Positions 1 through 7,979 of a stretch of 45,281 bases of DNA are shown piece after piece (position 1 is the stretch's first letter; every line of letters begins with the position of its first letter). Source of the DNA: Pandoraea sp. ASV26 (lineage in GTDB: Bacteria; Pseudomonadota; Gammaproteobacteria; Burkholderiales; Burkholderiaceae); contig NZ_JAELTP010000042.1 in NCBI RefSeq assembly GCF_016428915.1, positions 1-45,281 on the forward strand, read 5' to 3'. A model generated the notes under the pieces. It saw only the letters and a program-made list of their open reading frames with translations. It was not told the DNA's origin and did no database searches. Made by a program: the position numbers and the translations under genes.

Positions 1-799
1 GCACTGCCGCCTGATAGCCGCAGCCGGTGCCGATTTCCAGCACCTTCTCCAGCGGACGGCCGCCAGCGAGCAGCAATTCGATCATGCGCCCGACGACCGA
101 AGGCTTCGAAATGGTCTGCCCATGGCCGATCGGCAATGCGGCGTCTTCATAAGCCTGATTCGCCAGCCCCGCATCGACGAACCCGTGGCGCGGCACCGTC
201 GCCAGCGCGGCAAGCACGCCCGCGTGTTTGACGCCCGACGCGGCGACGCGTTCAGCCATCCGGATCCGTACGCGCTCCGAGGTCAATCCGATGCCGTCAG
301 GCGGATTGACGACGCCCGAGGCTTTGGCGCGCGCGGCGCCACCAGACGAAACCTTCACAGGCGTCGCACCTTTCACTGCGCTCCTCGCTCCCCCGGCACC
401 GACCTTCTGTGCGACACCCGAGCCCGACGCCTTCGGCGCGGGTCGAGGCGTGCTCTTCGCGGCATGCGGTGCGGGCTGCGCATGGGGGGCAGACGCCGGC
501 CTTGCCAGCCCTTTCGGCGCGACCGCGTAAGGCGTGTGTGCGCCTGCGGGCCGGGCCGAGGCCCCCGCCATCGGCGTGGATGCGGCTCGCAGACTGTGAT
601 GCGTTGTGGGGGAAGCGCTACCGTTCGCCGGCGGTTTTCCATTCCCCTGACTCGTGGGCGCCGACCCGCGCGTCATCGCGGCGGGCGGTGCGCCTGCGGG
701 ACTCGCCCGCGACGCCTTGTCGAGCACCGGCGCCTTGCGTTGCCGGCGGGCCATCACTTCGGCCAGAGGAAGAGGAAAACGCTTCGGCGGTGTCGTCAT
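1..799 (-). CDS. pcm: Protein-L-isoaspartate O-methyltransferase, partial (C-terminus off the left edge)
   Basis: The enzyme methylates L-isoaspartyl residues in damaged proteins with S-adenosylmethionine so that they can revert to aspartate. Only the first 266 codons lie in the window. Residues from about 170 match the family: [10 protein letters not shown], then GHGQTISKP at 226-233, and the SAM-binding motif [10 protein letters not shown] at 254-263. The first ~165 residues are an Ala/Pro/Ser/Lys-rich, low-complexity extension absent from the short enterobacterial enzyme. The ATG overlaps the surE stop as ATGA, so the two are translationally coupled. surE-pcm order, usually followed by nlpD and rpoS, is common in proteobacteria. 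The identification is firm; the role of the extension is unknown. Confidence 0.93.
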   Translation of the reverse strand, partial: MTTPPKRFPLPLAEVMARRQRKAPVLDKASRASPAGAPPAAMTRGSAPTSQGNGKPPANGSASPTTHHSLRAASTPMAGASARPAGAHTPYAVAPKGLARPASAPHAQPAPHAAKSTPRPAPKASGSGVAQKVGAGGARSAVKGATPVKVSSGGAARAKASGVVNPPDGIGLTSERVRIRMAERVAASGVKHAGVLAALATVPRHGFVDAGLANQAYEDAALPIGHGQTISKPSVVGRMIELLLAGGRPLEKVLEIGTGCGYQAAV

Positions 800-1557
800 C
801 GTTGGGCCACCCCTGCGCTGGCCAGCCAATCGTGCACGACGCCAAGTCGTGCGGTATGCGTGAGATCCAGTTGCAAGGGGGTGACCGAGACGTAATCGTG
901 CGCCACGGCATGGAAATCGGTGCCTTCGCTGCTATCGCGAGCATCGCCGGCCGGACCGATCCAGTAAATCGTTTCACCGCGCGGGTTCTCCTGACGGATC
1001 ACCGGCTGCGATTGATGTCGTTTCCCAAGACGCGTCGCGAGCGAGCCCTTCAGACGGTCGTAAGGCAGATTGGGGATATTGACGTTCAAAAGGAAAGGCG
1101 CACCCAGCGGGCGCTCCATGTGGCGCTCGACGATCTCGCGCGCCACGCGCGCAGCGCTCTCAAGATGATCCCAGCCTTTGTTGACTTGCGAGAACGCGAA
1201 CGAAGGGATACCGAAGAGGAAACCCTCGGTGGCCGCCGCCACGGTACCGGAGTACAGCGTGTCTTCGCCCATGTTCTGGCCGTTATTGATCCCGGAGACA
1301 ACGATATCCGGCCGCTCGTCGAGCAGTCCGGTCAGCGCAACGTGTACGCAGTCGGTCGGCGTACCGTTGATGAACGTGAAGCCGTTGCCGCCCTTGAATA
1401 CCGAGAGCGGTCGTTGCAGGGTCAGAGAATTGGACGCACCACTACAGTTCTGTTCGGGCGCCACCACGGTAACGTCGCCAAGCGGTGCCAGCGCTTCATA
1501 CAGCGCGGCCAGGCCTGGTGCCTGATACCCATCGTCGTTGCTGAGCAGGATTCGCAT
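796..1557 (-). CDS. surE: 5'/3'-nucleotidase SurE
   Basis: SurE is a metal-dependent survival-protein phosphatase that removes phosphate from nucleoside monophosphates and short polyphosphates. The 253-residue product has the usual family length. It starts [15 protein letters not shown], whose paired Asp residues bind the metal, and carries [19 protein letters not shown] and [20 protein letters not shown], all family signatures. The reading frame extends further upstream, but the NDDG motif must lie at the N-terminus, so the ATG at 1557 is the start. The stop overlaps the pcm start by four bases. Upstream, at about 1590-1640, the motif ACGCCAT recurs four times in non-coding DNA. Confidence 0.97.
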   Translation of the reverse strand: MRILLSNDDGYQAPGLAALYEALAPLGDVTVVAPEQNCSGASNSLTLQRPLSVFKGGNGFTFINGTPTDCVHVALTGLLDERPDIVVSGINNGQNMGEDTLYSGTVAAATEGFLFGIPSFAFSQVNKGWDHLESAARVAREIVERHMERPLGAPFLLNVNIPNLPYDRLKGSLATRLGKRHQSQPVIRQENPRGETIYWIGPAGDARDSSEGTDFHAVAHDYVSVTPLQLDLTHTARLGVVHDWLASAGVAQR

Positions 1558-1780
1558 GCAGCAATTGTAACCGAGGAAAGGTGCTCGGATATGACGCCAT
1601 CGCGACGCCATAACAACGCCATTACGACGCCATCGCGGCATCGGTCGCGTCGTCGCCACGACACGGTGTCGGCAAAATTGCCACGGCAGTGCCGCACATT
1701 TGCCGCCTGTCGGGCACGTTCGCCTGCGGCAACGCCACCGGCGAACCGCCCGATCCCTATTCCCCCATCCCGATATGCCG
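1558..1780. repeat. Intergenic spacer with short ACGCCAT repeats
   Basis: The spacer separates the ABC permease stop from the surE start. Between about 1590 and 1645 the heptamer ACGCCAT occurs four times at irregular 9-15 base spacing. I see no convincing terminator or promoter. The repeats could be a degenerate tandem duplication without function. Confidence 0.4.
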
Positions 1781-2599
1781 TTACATCTTCTCCGTCTCTC
1801 CGGCCTGCGGCTGCCAGACCAGCAAACGCCGCTCCACCACGCCGACGAAGCCATCGAGCACGAGCGCAAACGCCGTGAGGATCAGCACCCCGGCGATGAC
1901 CGCGTTGATGTCGAAGGTGCCTTCCGCTTGCAGGATGAGATAGCCCACACCGCGAGCCGAGCCGAGATACTCCCCGACCACCGCCCCGACGAACGCGAGC
2001 CCGACCGAATTGTGCAGACTCGAGAACACCCAACTGGTGGCACTCGGCAGATACACGCGGCGCAGCAACTGGCGTTGATTCGCCCCCAGCATGCGCGCGT
2101 TCGCCAGCACGACCGGGCTGACTTCCTTTACGCCCTGGTAGACGTTGAAGAACACGATGAAAAACACCAGCGTCACGCCCAGCGCAACCTTCGACCAGAT
2201 ACCGAGCCCGAACCACACGCCGAAAATGGGCGCGAGAATCACGCGAGGCATCGAGTTGGCCGCCTTGATGTACGGATCGAGCAGCGCGCCCGCGCTTGGC
2301 GAGAGGGCCAGCCACAGGCCTACGCCCAGCCCGAACACGGTACCAATCGCGAAAGCGAGCACCGTCTCGAGCAGCGTGACACCGAGGTGAAGATAGATCT
2401 CCCCGCCGGCGAACCACTGCCAGATCTGGAGCAGCACCTTCTGCGGCTCACCGAAGAAGAAAGCCGCCTTGTCGGGGCTGTCGAAATAAAACGCGGGCAG
2501 CAGCGTCGGGCTCGTAAGCACGTACCAGACAAGGAAACCCACCACCAGCAGCAGCCACTGCCACAAACGCAAGTGCCGCATGATCGAACGATTACGCAT
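1781..2599 (-). CDS. ABC transporter permease, NitT/TauT/SsuC family
   Basis: This is the inner-membrane channel subunit of an importer for an anionic organic compound, nitrate, sulfonate or similar solute. The 272 residues contain about six hydrophobic segments, the first at 12-28. The EAA-type cytoplasmic loop that docks the ATPase is around [20 protein letters not shown]. The C-terminal half ([29 protein letters not shown]) is typical of SsuC/TauC permeases. It is the last gene of a minus-strand set: CoA-transferase, binding protein, ATPase, permease. The 162-base spacer after the ATPase gene is long for an operon. The substrate cannot be read from the sequence. Confidence 0.9.
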   Translation of the reverse strand: MRNRSIMRHLRLWQWLLLVVGFLVWYVLTSPTLLPAFYFDSPDKAAFFFGEPQKVLLQIWQWFAGGEIYLHLGVTLLETVLAFAIGTVFGLGVGLWLALSPSAGALLDPYIKAANSMPRVILAPIFGVWFGLGIWSKVALGVTLVFFIVFFNVYQGVKEVSPVVLANARMLGANQRQLLRRVYLPSATSWVFSSLHNSVGLAFVGAVVGEYLGSARGVGYLILQAEGTFDINAVIAGVLILTAFALVLDGFVGVVERRLLVWQPQAGETEKM

Positions 2600-2761
2600 G
2601 ACTAACGAATTCCGGGAAGAACAGACGAGCCATCAGACGATTCAGACGAGCCAATCGAGCAAACCGAAGCCATCCGGCAAACTGAACCATTCCATCCAGT
2701 CCAGCCAAGGCATCCAGCCGCACACGCTCATCAGAAAGCCCGCGATTTGCCACATGACGAT

Positions 2762-3577
2762 TCAGACAGCTTTCAACTGTTGCGCGTAGCCCTTGAGCAC
2801 TTCTTCACGCAACACGTCCCATATCTGTGCATGCAGTTCGGTAAAGCGTGGATGATTCCGGATTTCCGCCACGTCTCGCGGACGCGGCAGATCGATCCGG
2901 AACTCCCCGATGGGGTGCGTTCCCGGCCCCGCGGCAAGGACCACGACACGATCCGACAGCGCAATGGCCTCATCCAGATCGTGCGTGATGAAGAGCACTG
3001 CGCGGCGCTTGGCAGCCCACAACTCGAGCAACTCGTTTTCCATGAGCTGACGCGTCTGGATATCGAGTGCCGAGAAAGGCTCATCCATCAAGATAATGTC
3101 CGGATCGAGAATCAGCGTTTGCGCCATGGCGACACGCTTGCGCATGCCGCCCGAGAGCTGGTGCGGGTACCGGTCACCGAAGCCGCCCAGCCCCACACGC
3201 TTGAGCCACTCGTTGCCGCGCGCCGAGGCCTCCTCGGGCGCCACGCCGCGAAACTCCAGACCTGCGGTCACGTTGTCGATCGCGTTGCGCCAGGGCATCA
3301 GCGCTTCGGCCTGAAACATGTAGCCGGCGCGCGAATTGATACCCTTGAGCGTTTCGCCAAACACCTTGACGGTGCCGGACGACGGCGAAAGCAACCCGGC
3401 CGCGACGTTGAGCAACGTCGACTTGCCGCACCCTGTCGGGCCGACGACCGAGACGAACTCGCCCGGCGCAATGTCGAGCGACGTATCGGCTACCGCCGTG
3501 TAACGCTGGGCGCGATCGTCTCGCGCGACGAACGTACACGAAATACTGTCGAAACTAAGAGCCGGCGCAGTCATCAT
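2762..3577 (-). CDS. ABC transporter ATP-binding protein, NitT/TauT/SsuB family
   Basis: This is the ATPase subunit that powers the neighbouring importer. The 271 residues show Walker A GPTGCGKST, the Q-loop in YMFQAEALMPWRN, the ABC signature as LSGGMRKRV, Walker B ILMDEPFSALD, and the switch His in FITHDLDEA. SGGM in place of SGGQ is common in the NitT/TauT branch. The start overlaps the binding-protein stop by four bases (ATGA), showing translational coupling. A second in-frame ATG follows immediately, so the start is uncertain by one codon. Confidence 0.93.
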   Translation of the reverse strand: MMTAPALSFDSISCTFVARDDRAQRYTAVADTSLDIAPGEFVSVVGPTGCGKSTLLNVAAGLLSPSSGTVKVFGETLKGINSRAGYMFQAEALMPWRNAIDNVTAGLEFRGVAPEEASARGNEWLKRVGLGGFGDRYPHQLSGGMRKRVAMAQTLILDPDIILMDEPFSALDIQTRQLMENELLELWAAKRRAVLFITHDLDEAIALSDRVVVLAAGPGTHPIGEFRIDLPRPRDVAEIRNHPRFTELHAQIWDVLREEVLKGYAQQLKAV

Positions 3578-4605
3578 TTGTACTTGGCGTCGGCCTTTTT
3601 GGTGAACTCGTTCGTGAACGTCTTCGACAGGTCGATCGACTTGCCCTTGACCGTTTCGTCGAACGCCTGCAACGTGCGCAGCGCGGTGGCCGGGCCGTCG
3701 GCAGGAATCAGACCGTCCGGCGAAATGGCTTCCTTCACTCGGCTCCAGGCATCGAGATAGAGCGCGCGGTCACCCAACAGATACGCATCGGGCACGGTCT
3801 TGATGAGATCCGACGGACCCGCCGTCTGAAGCCAGCGCAACGCACGCACCATGGCATTGGTGAGCGCCTGTGTCGTGTTCGGATTCTTCTGGATGAACGA
3901 TTCGTTCGTGTAGAGACACCCCGCCGGCATGTTTCCGCCGAATACCGAGACTGTTTCCTTGAGCGTACGCGTGTCGGAGATCACACGGATCTCCTTGTCG
4001 CGCTCGAGCATGGTGATGACCGGGTCGAGGTTGACGATGGCGTCGATATTGCCGGAACGAATTGCGGCGAGCGCACCGGACGACGCGCCGACACCGACAA
4101 ATGCCACCTCATTGGGCTTGACGCCGCCCTTGGCAAGCACGAAGTTCGCCATGATGTTCGTTGACGACCCGGGGGCCGTCACGCCGATCTTCTTGCCGCG
4201 CAGATCGGCCAGCGACTTGTAGTTCGGCAGGGTCTTGTTCGACACGCCGAAGACGATCTGCGGCGCACGTCCTTGCAGAACGAACGCGCGGATGTATTGG
4301 TTCTTCGCTTGCAACAGGATCGTGTGCTCGTAAGCGCCCGAGACCACGTCGGCGCTCCCGCCCACGAGCGCTTGCAGCGCCTTGGACCCACCGGCGAAGT
4401 CGGAGATCTCGACGTCGAGCCCTTCGTCCTTGAAGTAATTCAGACGTTCGGCAATCGTGAGCGGCAGGTAATAGAACAGATTCTTGCCGCCGACGGCGAT
4501 CGCGATCTTGGTCTTCTCGAGCCTGGCCTGTGCGAAGCCAGGGCGAATGCCCGCGCCGATCAGGCCAGTGGCGGCCAGTGCCGTGACGAACTGACGTCTT
4601 TGCAT
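3574..4605 (-). CDS. ABC transporter substrate-binding protein, NitT/TauT (NMT1/THI5-like) family
   Basis: This is the periplasmic receptor for the importer encoded downstream. The chosen ATG gives 343 residues beginning MQRRQFVTALAATG, an export signal with a paired-Arg n-region resembling a Tat signal and a likely cleavage after GFAQA. The mature part follows the family pattern: YYLPLTIAERLNYFKDEGLDVEI, GGSKALQALVGGSADV, LRGKKIGVTAPGSSTNI. An upstream in-frame ATG would place 23 charged residues before the signal and is less likely. The ligand is unknown. Its place beside a CoA-transferase suggests a carboxylic acid, which is inference. Confidence 0.92.
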   Translation of the reverse strand: MQRRQFVTALAATGLIGAGIRPGFAQARLEKTKIAIAVGGKNLFYYLPLTIAERLNYFKDEGLDVEISDFAGGSKALQALVGGSADVVSGAYEHTILLQAKNQYIRAFVLQGRAPQIVFGVSNKTLPNYKSLADLRGKKIGVTAPGSSTNIMANFVLAKGGVKPNEVAFVGVGASSGALAAIRSGNIDAIVNLDPVITMLERDKEIRVISDTRTLKETVSVFGGNMPAGCLYTNESFIQKNPNTTQALTNAMVRALRWLQTAGPSDLIKTVPDAYLLGDRALYLDAWSRVKEAISPDGLIPADGPATALRTLQAFDETVKGKSIDLSKTFTNEFTKKADAKYK

Positions 4606-4712
4606 GGTGTTTGTCTCCGTGGTTGCAGCGTTCTTTCTTGGTATGACGTGCTTTTTATTCACGGTTCGCAGCAAGCGCCGCGCCCCGTGTTCCTGCGCAG
4701 GATCGTGTCAGC

Positions 4713-6038
4713 TCAAATGACGCCGCCCTCGCGCAGTGCTTTGATTTGCCCGGCATCATAACCCAGTTGCCCAAGCACTTCGTCAGTGTGAGCGCCAAGT
4801 TCCGGCCCGAGCCATTGGGTTTGTCCCGGCGTCTGCGAGAGCTTCGGTGTGACGTTCGGCAGATCGATAGGCGTGCCATCCGGGAACGTGTGTCGCTGGA
4901 TCATCTGACGCGCGATGAACTGCGGATCCTTGAACATATCGGCAACGGTATAGATGCGGCTCGCCGGCACGTCTGCGCCTTGCAGTACGGCAAGCGCCTC
5001 GTCGATGGATCGCTCGCGTGTCCAGTTGCCGATTGCTTCGTCGATTTCCTGCGTGCGTGGCACACGCCCGTCGTTATGCGCCAGCGCGGGATCTTCCGCC
5101 AGATCGGATCGGCCGATGGCATGCATCAGGCGCTTGAAGATCGGGTCGCTATTGCCCCCCACGACAATCATGCCGTCGGCGCACGCATAGGTGTTCGACG
5201 GCACAATGCCGGGCAGCGACGCGCCCGTGCGCTCGCGCACCATACCGGCCACGCTGTACTCCGGCACCACGCTTTCCATCAGGTTGAAGACGGCTTCGTA
5301 CAGCGCGACATCGACCACCTGCCCTCGCCCACCGTTCACGTTGCGGTGATGCAGCGCCATCATCGCGCCGATCACACCGTGCAGCGCCGCAATGGAATCG
5401 CCAATGGAGATGCCGATGCGCGGCGGCGGCAGATCCGGATAACCCGTGATATGACGCAGCCCGCCCATCGACTCGGCAATCGCGCCGAAGCCGGGCCGGT
5501 CGCGATAGGGCCCCGTCTGCCCATACCCCGACAGGCGCACCATCACGAGCCCCGGATTGTCGGCCGACAGTTGCTCATACCCCAACCCGAAGCGCTCGAG
5601 CAGGCCGGGACGAAAATTCTCGACCACGATGTCGGCCTGCGCGGCGAGCTTGCGCACGATCTCCTGCCCCTCGGGGGACTTGAGATTGATCGTCACCGAT
5701 TTCTTGTTGCGGGCCTGGACAGCCCACCAGAGCGACGTGCCGCCGGCATCGGGATGCAGCTTGCGCCACTTGCGCAACGGATCGCCGTGCTGCGGATCCT
5801 CGATCTTGATCACCTCCGCGCCGAACTCACCGAGCATGCGTGCGGCAAACGGACCGGCAATGAGTGTGCCGAGTTCAAGGACCTTGACGCCCGCAAGCGC
5901 ACCACGCGCCGGCAGACCGGCGCCACTGGCGGGATGCGATGCGGAAGATTCGGAAGCGGTGCCGGCAGCGGATGCCGTGGACGCCGCGGCAGGACCTTGC
6001 GGCGAGGCAGATTCGAACGGCTTGGACGACTTGGACAA
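4713..6038 (-). CDS. CaiB/BaiF family class III CoA-transferase
   Basis: Class III transferases move CoA between acyl-CoA and a free carboxylic acid. After a 40-residue Ala/Ser-rich leader, the fold begins with LAGVKVLELGTLIAGPFAARMLGEFGAEVIKIEDP. Further signatures are ARNKKSVTINLKSPEGQ, DIVVENFRPGLLERFGLGYE and VRLSGYGQTGPYRDRPGFG. The segment VDVALYEAV appears to place Glu where formyl-CoA transferase has its catalytic Asp. I chose the TTG at 6038 because AGGAG lies eight bases upstream (6047-6051); this gives 441 residues starting MSKSSK. An ATG at 6125 is possible but has no visible ribosome site. It precedes the ABC importer on the same strand (108-base gap), suggesting uptake and activation of the same acid. 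Confidence 0.92.
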   Translation of the reverse strand: MSKSSKPFESASPQGPAAASTASAAGTASESSASHPASGAGLPARGALAGVKVLELGTLIAGPFAARMLGEFGAEVIKIEDPQHGDPLRKWRKLHPDAGGTSLWWAVQARNKKSVTINLKSPEGQEIVRKLAAQADIVVENFRPGLLERFGLGYEQLSADNPGLVMVRLSGYGQTGPYRDRPGFGAIAESMGGLRHITGYPDLPPPRIGISIGDSIAALHGVIGAMMALHHRNVNGGRGQVVDVALYEAVFNLMESVVPEYSVAGMVRERTGASLPGIVPSNTYACADGMIVVGGNSDPIFKRLMHAIGRSDLAEDPALAHNDGRVPRTQEIDEAIGNWTRERSIDEALAVLQGADVPASRIYTVADMFKDPQFIARQMIQRHTFPDGTPIDLPNVTPKLSQTPGQTQWLGPELGAHTDEVLGQLGYDAGQIKALREGGVI

Positions 6039-6258
6039 CGCGTAGACTCCTGTGCCTCGTCGACGGCCATCACCGTCGACTTCGAGACGCCGCCTGTGGC
6101 CAGCGCCCGTAAAAATGGGTGGCAAATGAAGTTCGTATAGTAATTCGACAGTCGGCTATCGGCCAACAACCTCGCAACATATCCCGGAAAGTTCCGAGTC
6201 AAATCGCTCCGAAGTCCGATTCAACTGCCCGACTTTCCAACGGTGCACCGGCGATCGC

Positions 6259-6984
6259 TTACGTCTCGAACAGATGGCGCGCGCCGCGCTGCGCCGCAAT
6301 GTAGATCGCCTCGCCCCGATTGCGCGCGCCGAGCCGCCGGTACAGGGCAGAGACGTGCGTCTTGGCGGTCCCTTCGGAAATCACCAGTTGCTGGCAAATC
6401 GTTTTGATAGATAAACCGCGCGAGAGGAGTGCGAGAATTTCGTACTGCCGCTGGGAAATGCCGAGCAGCGCCGACTCGGCCAGTTGTGTCGCTTTGTCGC
6501 CCCCCAACGGGAACACCGGCAGACGCGCGAGTGGCAACGCCTCGCCCAGCGCTTCCTGCCGCCAAAGCACGAGCAGCGCCGAGAGGGCTTCCTCCGGAAC
6601 GAATCGGCCGCCCGAGAACGCCAGATCGAAGACCGAACGAATGCGCGCGACCGAATTCGGCCACGGCAGACAGGCGGCAACGCCGGCCTGCAACCAGCGA
6701 ATGATCTCATCGGGAAAACCCGCATCGCCAATCACGATGACAGGCACCGGCGGCACACATTCGGCCGCAATCGCGCACAGCGTGTCGACAGCCGGTGTGC
6801 GGGCCACGGCCTCTTCGAGCACGAGTGCGCGACGCGACGGCAATTCGCGTAACCAGATCCAGTCCTGCACCGTCACATCACCGACGTGGCGCAAGACGGG
6901 CGGTGTCGCGTTCGCCTCGGTTTGCAACGCGACTTGCAGGCCGCTCAGCCAGACGGCAGCCTCACCCACGACCAGCACACGCAT
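6259..6984 (-). CDS. LuxR-family regulator with a degenerate receiver domain
   Basis: The C-terminal ~65 residues form a LuxR/NarL helix-turn-helix: LGISQRQYEILALLSRGLSIKTICQQLVISEGTAKTHVSALYRRLGARNRGEAI. The first ~130 residues have the length and strand pattern of a response-regulator receiver, but the conserved residues are absent. The acidic pair after strand 1 is GE (VLVVGEAA), the phosphoacceptor position reads VLEEA, and the Lys of strand 5 is not found in CLPWPN. Phosphorylation is therefore unlikely. The ATG at 6984 has GGGGA upstream; a GTG at 7011 is the alternative. It is divergent from the small exported-protein gene at 7378 and lies upstream of the CoA-transferase on the same strand, so either could be its target. 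Confidence 0.88.
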   Translation of the reverse strand: MRVLVVGEAAVWLSGLQVALQTEANATPPVLRHVGDVTVQDWIWLRELPSRRALVLEEAVARTPAVDTLCAIAAECVPPVPVIVIGDAGFPDEIIRWLQAGVAACLPWPNSVARIRSVFDLAFSGGRFVPEEALSALLVLWRQEALGEALPLARLPVFPLGGDKATQLAESALLGISQRQYEILALLSRGLSIKTICQQLVISEGTAKTHVSALYRRLGARNRGEAIYIAAQRGARHLFET

Positions 6985-7011
6985 GGTTTCCCCTGTCGTT
7001 CCAGTCGGCAC

Positions 7012-7377
7012 GCTTGCGCCGCCGTCCCCCGCTTTTCTTGTTACGCCTGCCGCATTCTTTGTGTACCGGCCCGGAGAATATTACGGACTCCCGCGGCCAG
7101 GACGAGAACCGAAGAAATCATCGAGCTTTCGTCATAGTTTACGCATTAGGCGTCACCTTGCTTTCGACCCAGTTTACGCGCGAAGGCCGCGGCGGGGCGA
7201 ACCCACCGCTCGGAGACACCGATCATTGTTGCCTCTGCGCGACAAACCGCAATCTGCGTAAATTATTTACTCATTTTTCAGAAATTCCGCTATTACTTTT
7301 TCCCTTTCATTTCTTGAAACGCGCAATAGAATACAAGCAGTGCTGAAGGACAGCATGCGGAGGCCGGGGGGCACGCC
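7012..7377. promoter_or_regulatory. Divergent intergenic region with operator-like palindrome
   Basis: This 366-base space separates the LuxR-type gene and the small exported-protein gene. Its right half is notably AT-rich for this genome. At 7258-7270 it holds the 13-base palindrome GTAAATTATTTAC, a plausible operator about 110 bases before the start at 7378. I could not find a confident -35/-10 pair or a sigma-54 element. Confidence 0.45.
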
Positions 7378-7824
7378 ATGTTCAAGATCACCGTCAACAC
7401 GACGCGCAGTGCCATGTTATGTCTGGCGACCGCGTGCTTCGCAAACACCGCTCAGGCCGACATTACCGGCATCCCGGGCGCCGTGAGCGACGCGCTACTC
7501 GCCAGCACACGTGCGGCAAACCTACAGCAAAGTGTCGTCGCCAATCTTTCCGGCGCGGCACCTGCCGGCATTGCCCCCGTCAACGCGACAAACCTTGCCT
7601 CCAGCAGCGTTCGCCTGTGGGACGAAGTCATCCCGCCTGCACCGGCACCGAAGCCCACTCAGGCATCGATGATTTCGCCGAATCAGCCGCGTACGACCGT
7701 TGCCACATCGGCCTACGCACCCTATTCGTCTAACGCATCGCCCGCTTTGGCGTCAGGCATGCAGACAACGAGTCTGAAGGCCAACGCGAGCGTGAGCCGC
7801 ATGCCATCCGGTATGGCGCACTGA
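7378..7824 (+). CDS. Small exported protein with LWDE motif, unknown function
   Basis: I do not recognise the family. The 148-residue product has a signal peptide (residues 1-27, cleavage near TAQA-D) and a mature part rich in Ala, Ser, Pro and Asn with no predicted membrane segment. The string SVRLWDEVIPP at 77-87, followed by a Pro-rich stretch, resembles GVTLWDELPG followed by TPTPRP in the first gene of the Fap-like operon at 13728-14282. Both may be envelope proteins of the same system. A GGAGG-like ribosome site precedes the ATG, and an inverted repeat at 7834-7883 follows the stop. Confidence 0.75.
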   Translation: MFKITVNTTRSAMLCLATACFANTAQADITGIPGAVSDALLASTRAANLQQSVVANLSGAAPAGIAPVNATNLASSSVRLWDEVIPPAPAPKPTQASMISPNQPRTTVATSAYAPYSSNASPALASGMQTTSLKANASVSRMPSGMAH

Positions 7825-7833
7825 CCCGTACTC

Positions 7834-7936
7834 CGGAAAGCGCCGCCATCGCTTCAACACCGTTCTGTGCTCGGCGCTTTCCGATTTCCCGATGTTTCTG
7901 TCTTGCGGCGCGTCCCCGAGTGAGGGGGCGCGCCGC
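7834..7936. terminator. Paired inverted repeats between convergent genes, probable bidirectional terminator
   Basis: Two hairpins lie between the convergent stops at 7824 and 7980. The first pairs CGGAAAGCGCCG (7834-7845) with CGGCGCTTTCCG (7872-7883) and is followed on the plus strand by a T-rich stretch. The second pairs 7905-7917 with 7924-7936 around a six-base loop (GCGGCGCG arm). Neither has a perfect T-run, so termination strength is uncertain. Confidence 0.6.
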
Positions 7937-7979
7937 CCTTCCATCTACCATCCCGCTTAGCTTCGCACCGGACACGTCA

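Noticed and set aside
4746-6140. A 464-codon open frame opposite the CoA-transferase
   Set aside because: Antisense shadow of a clear class III CoA-transferase gene.
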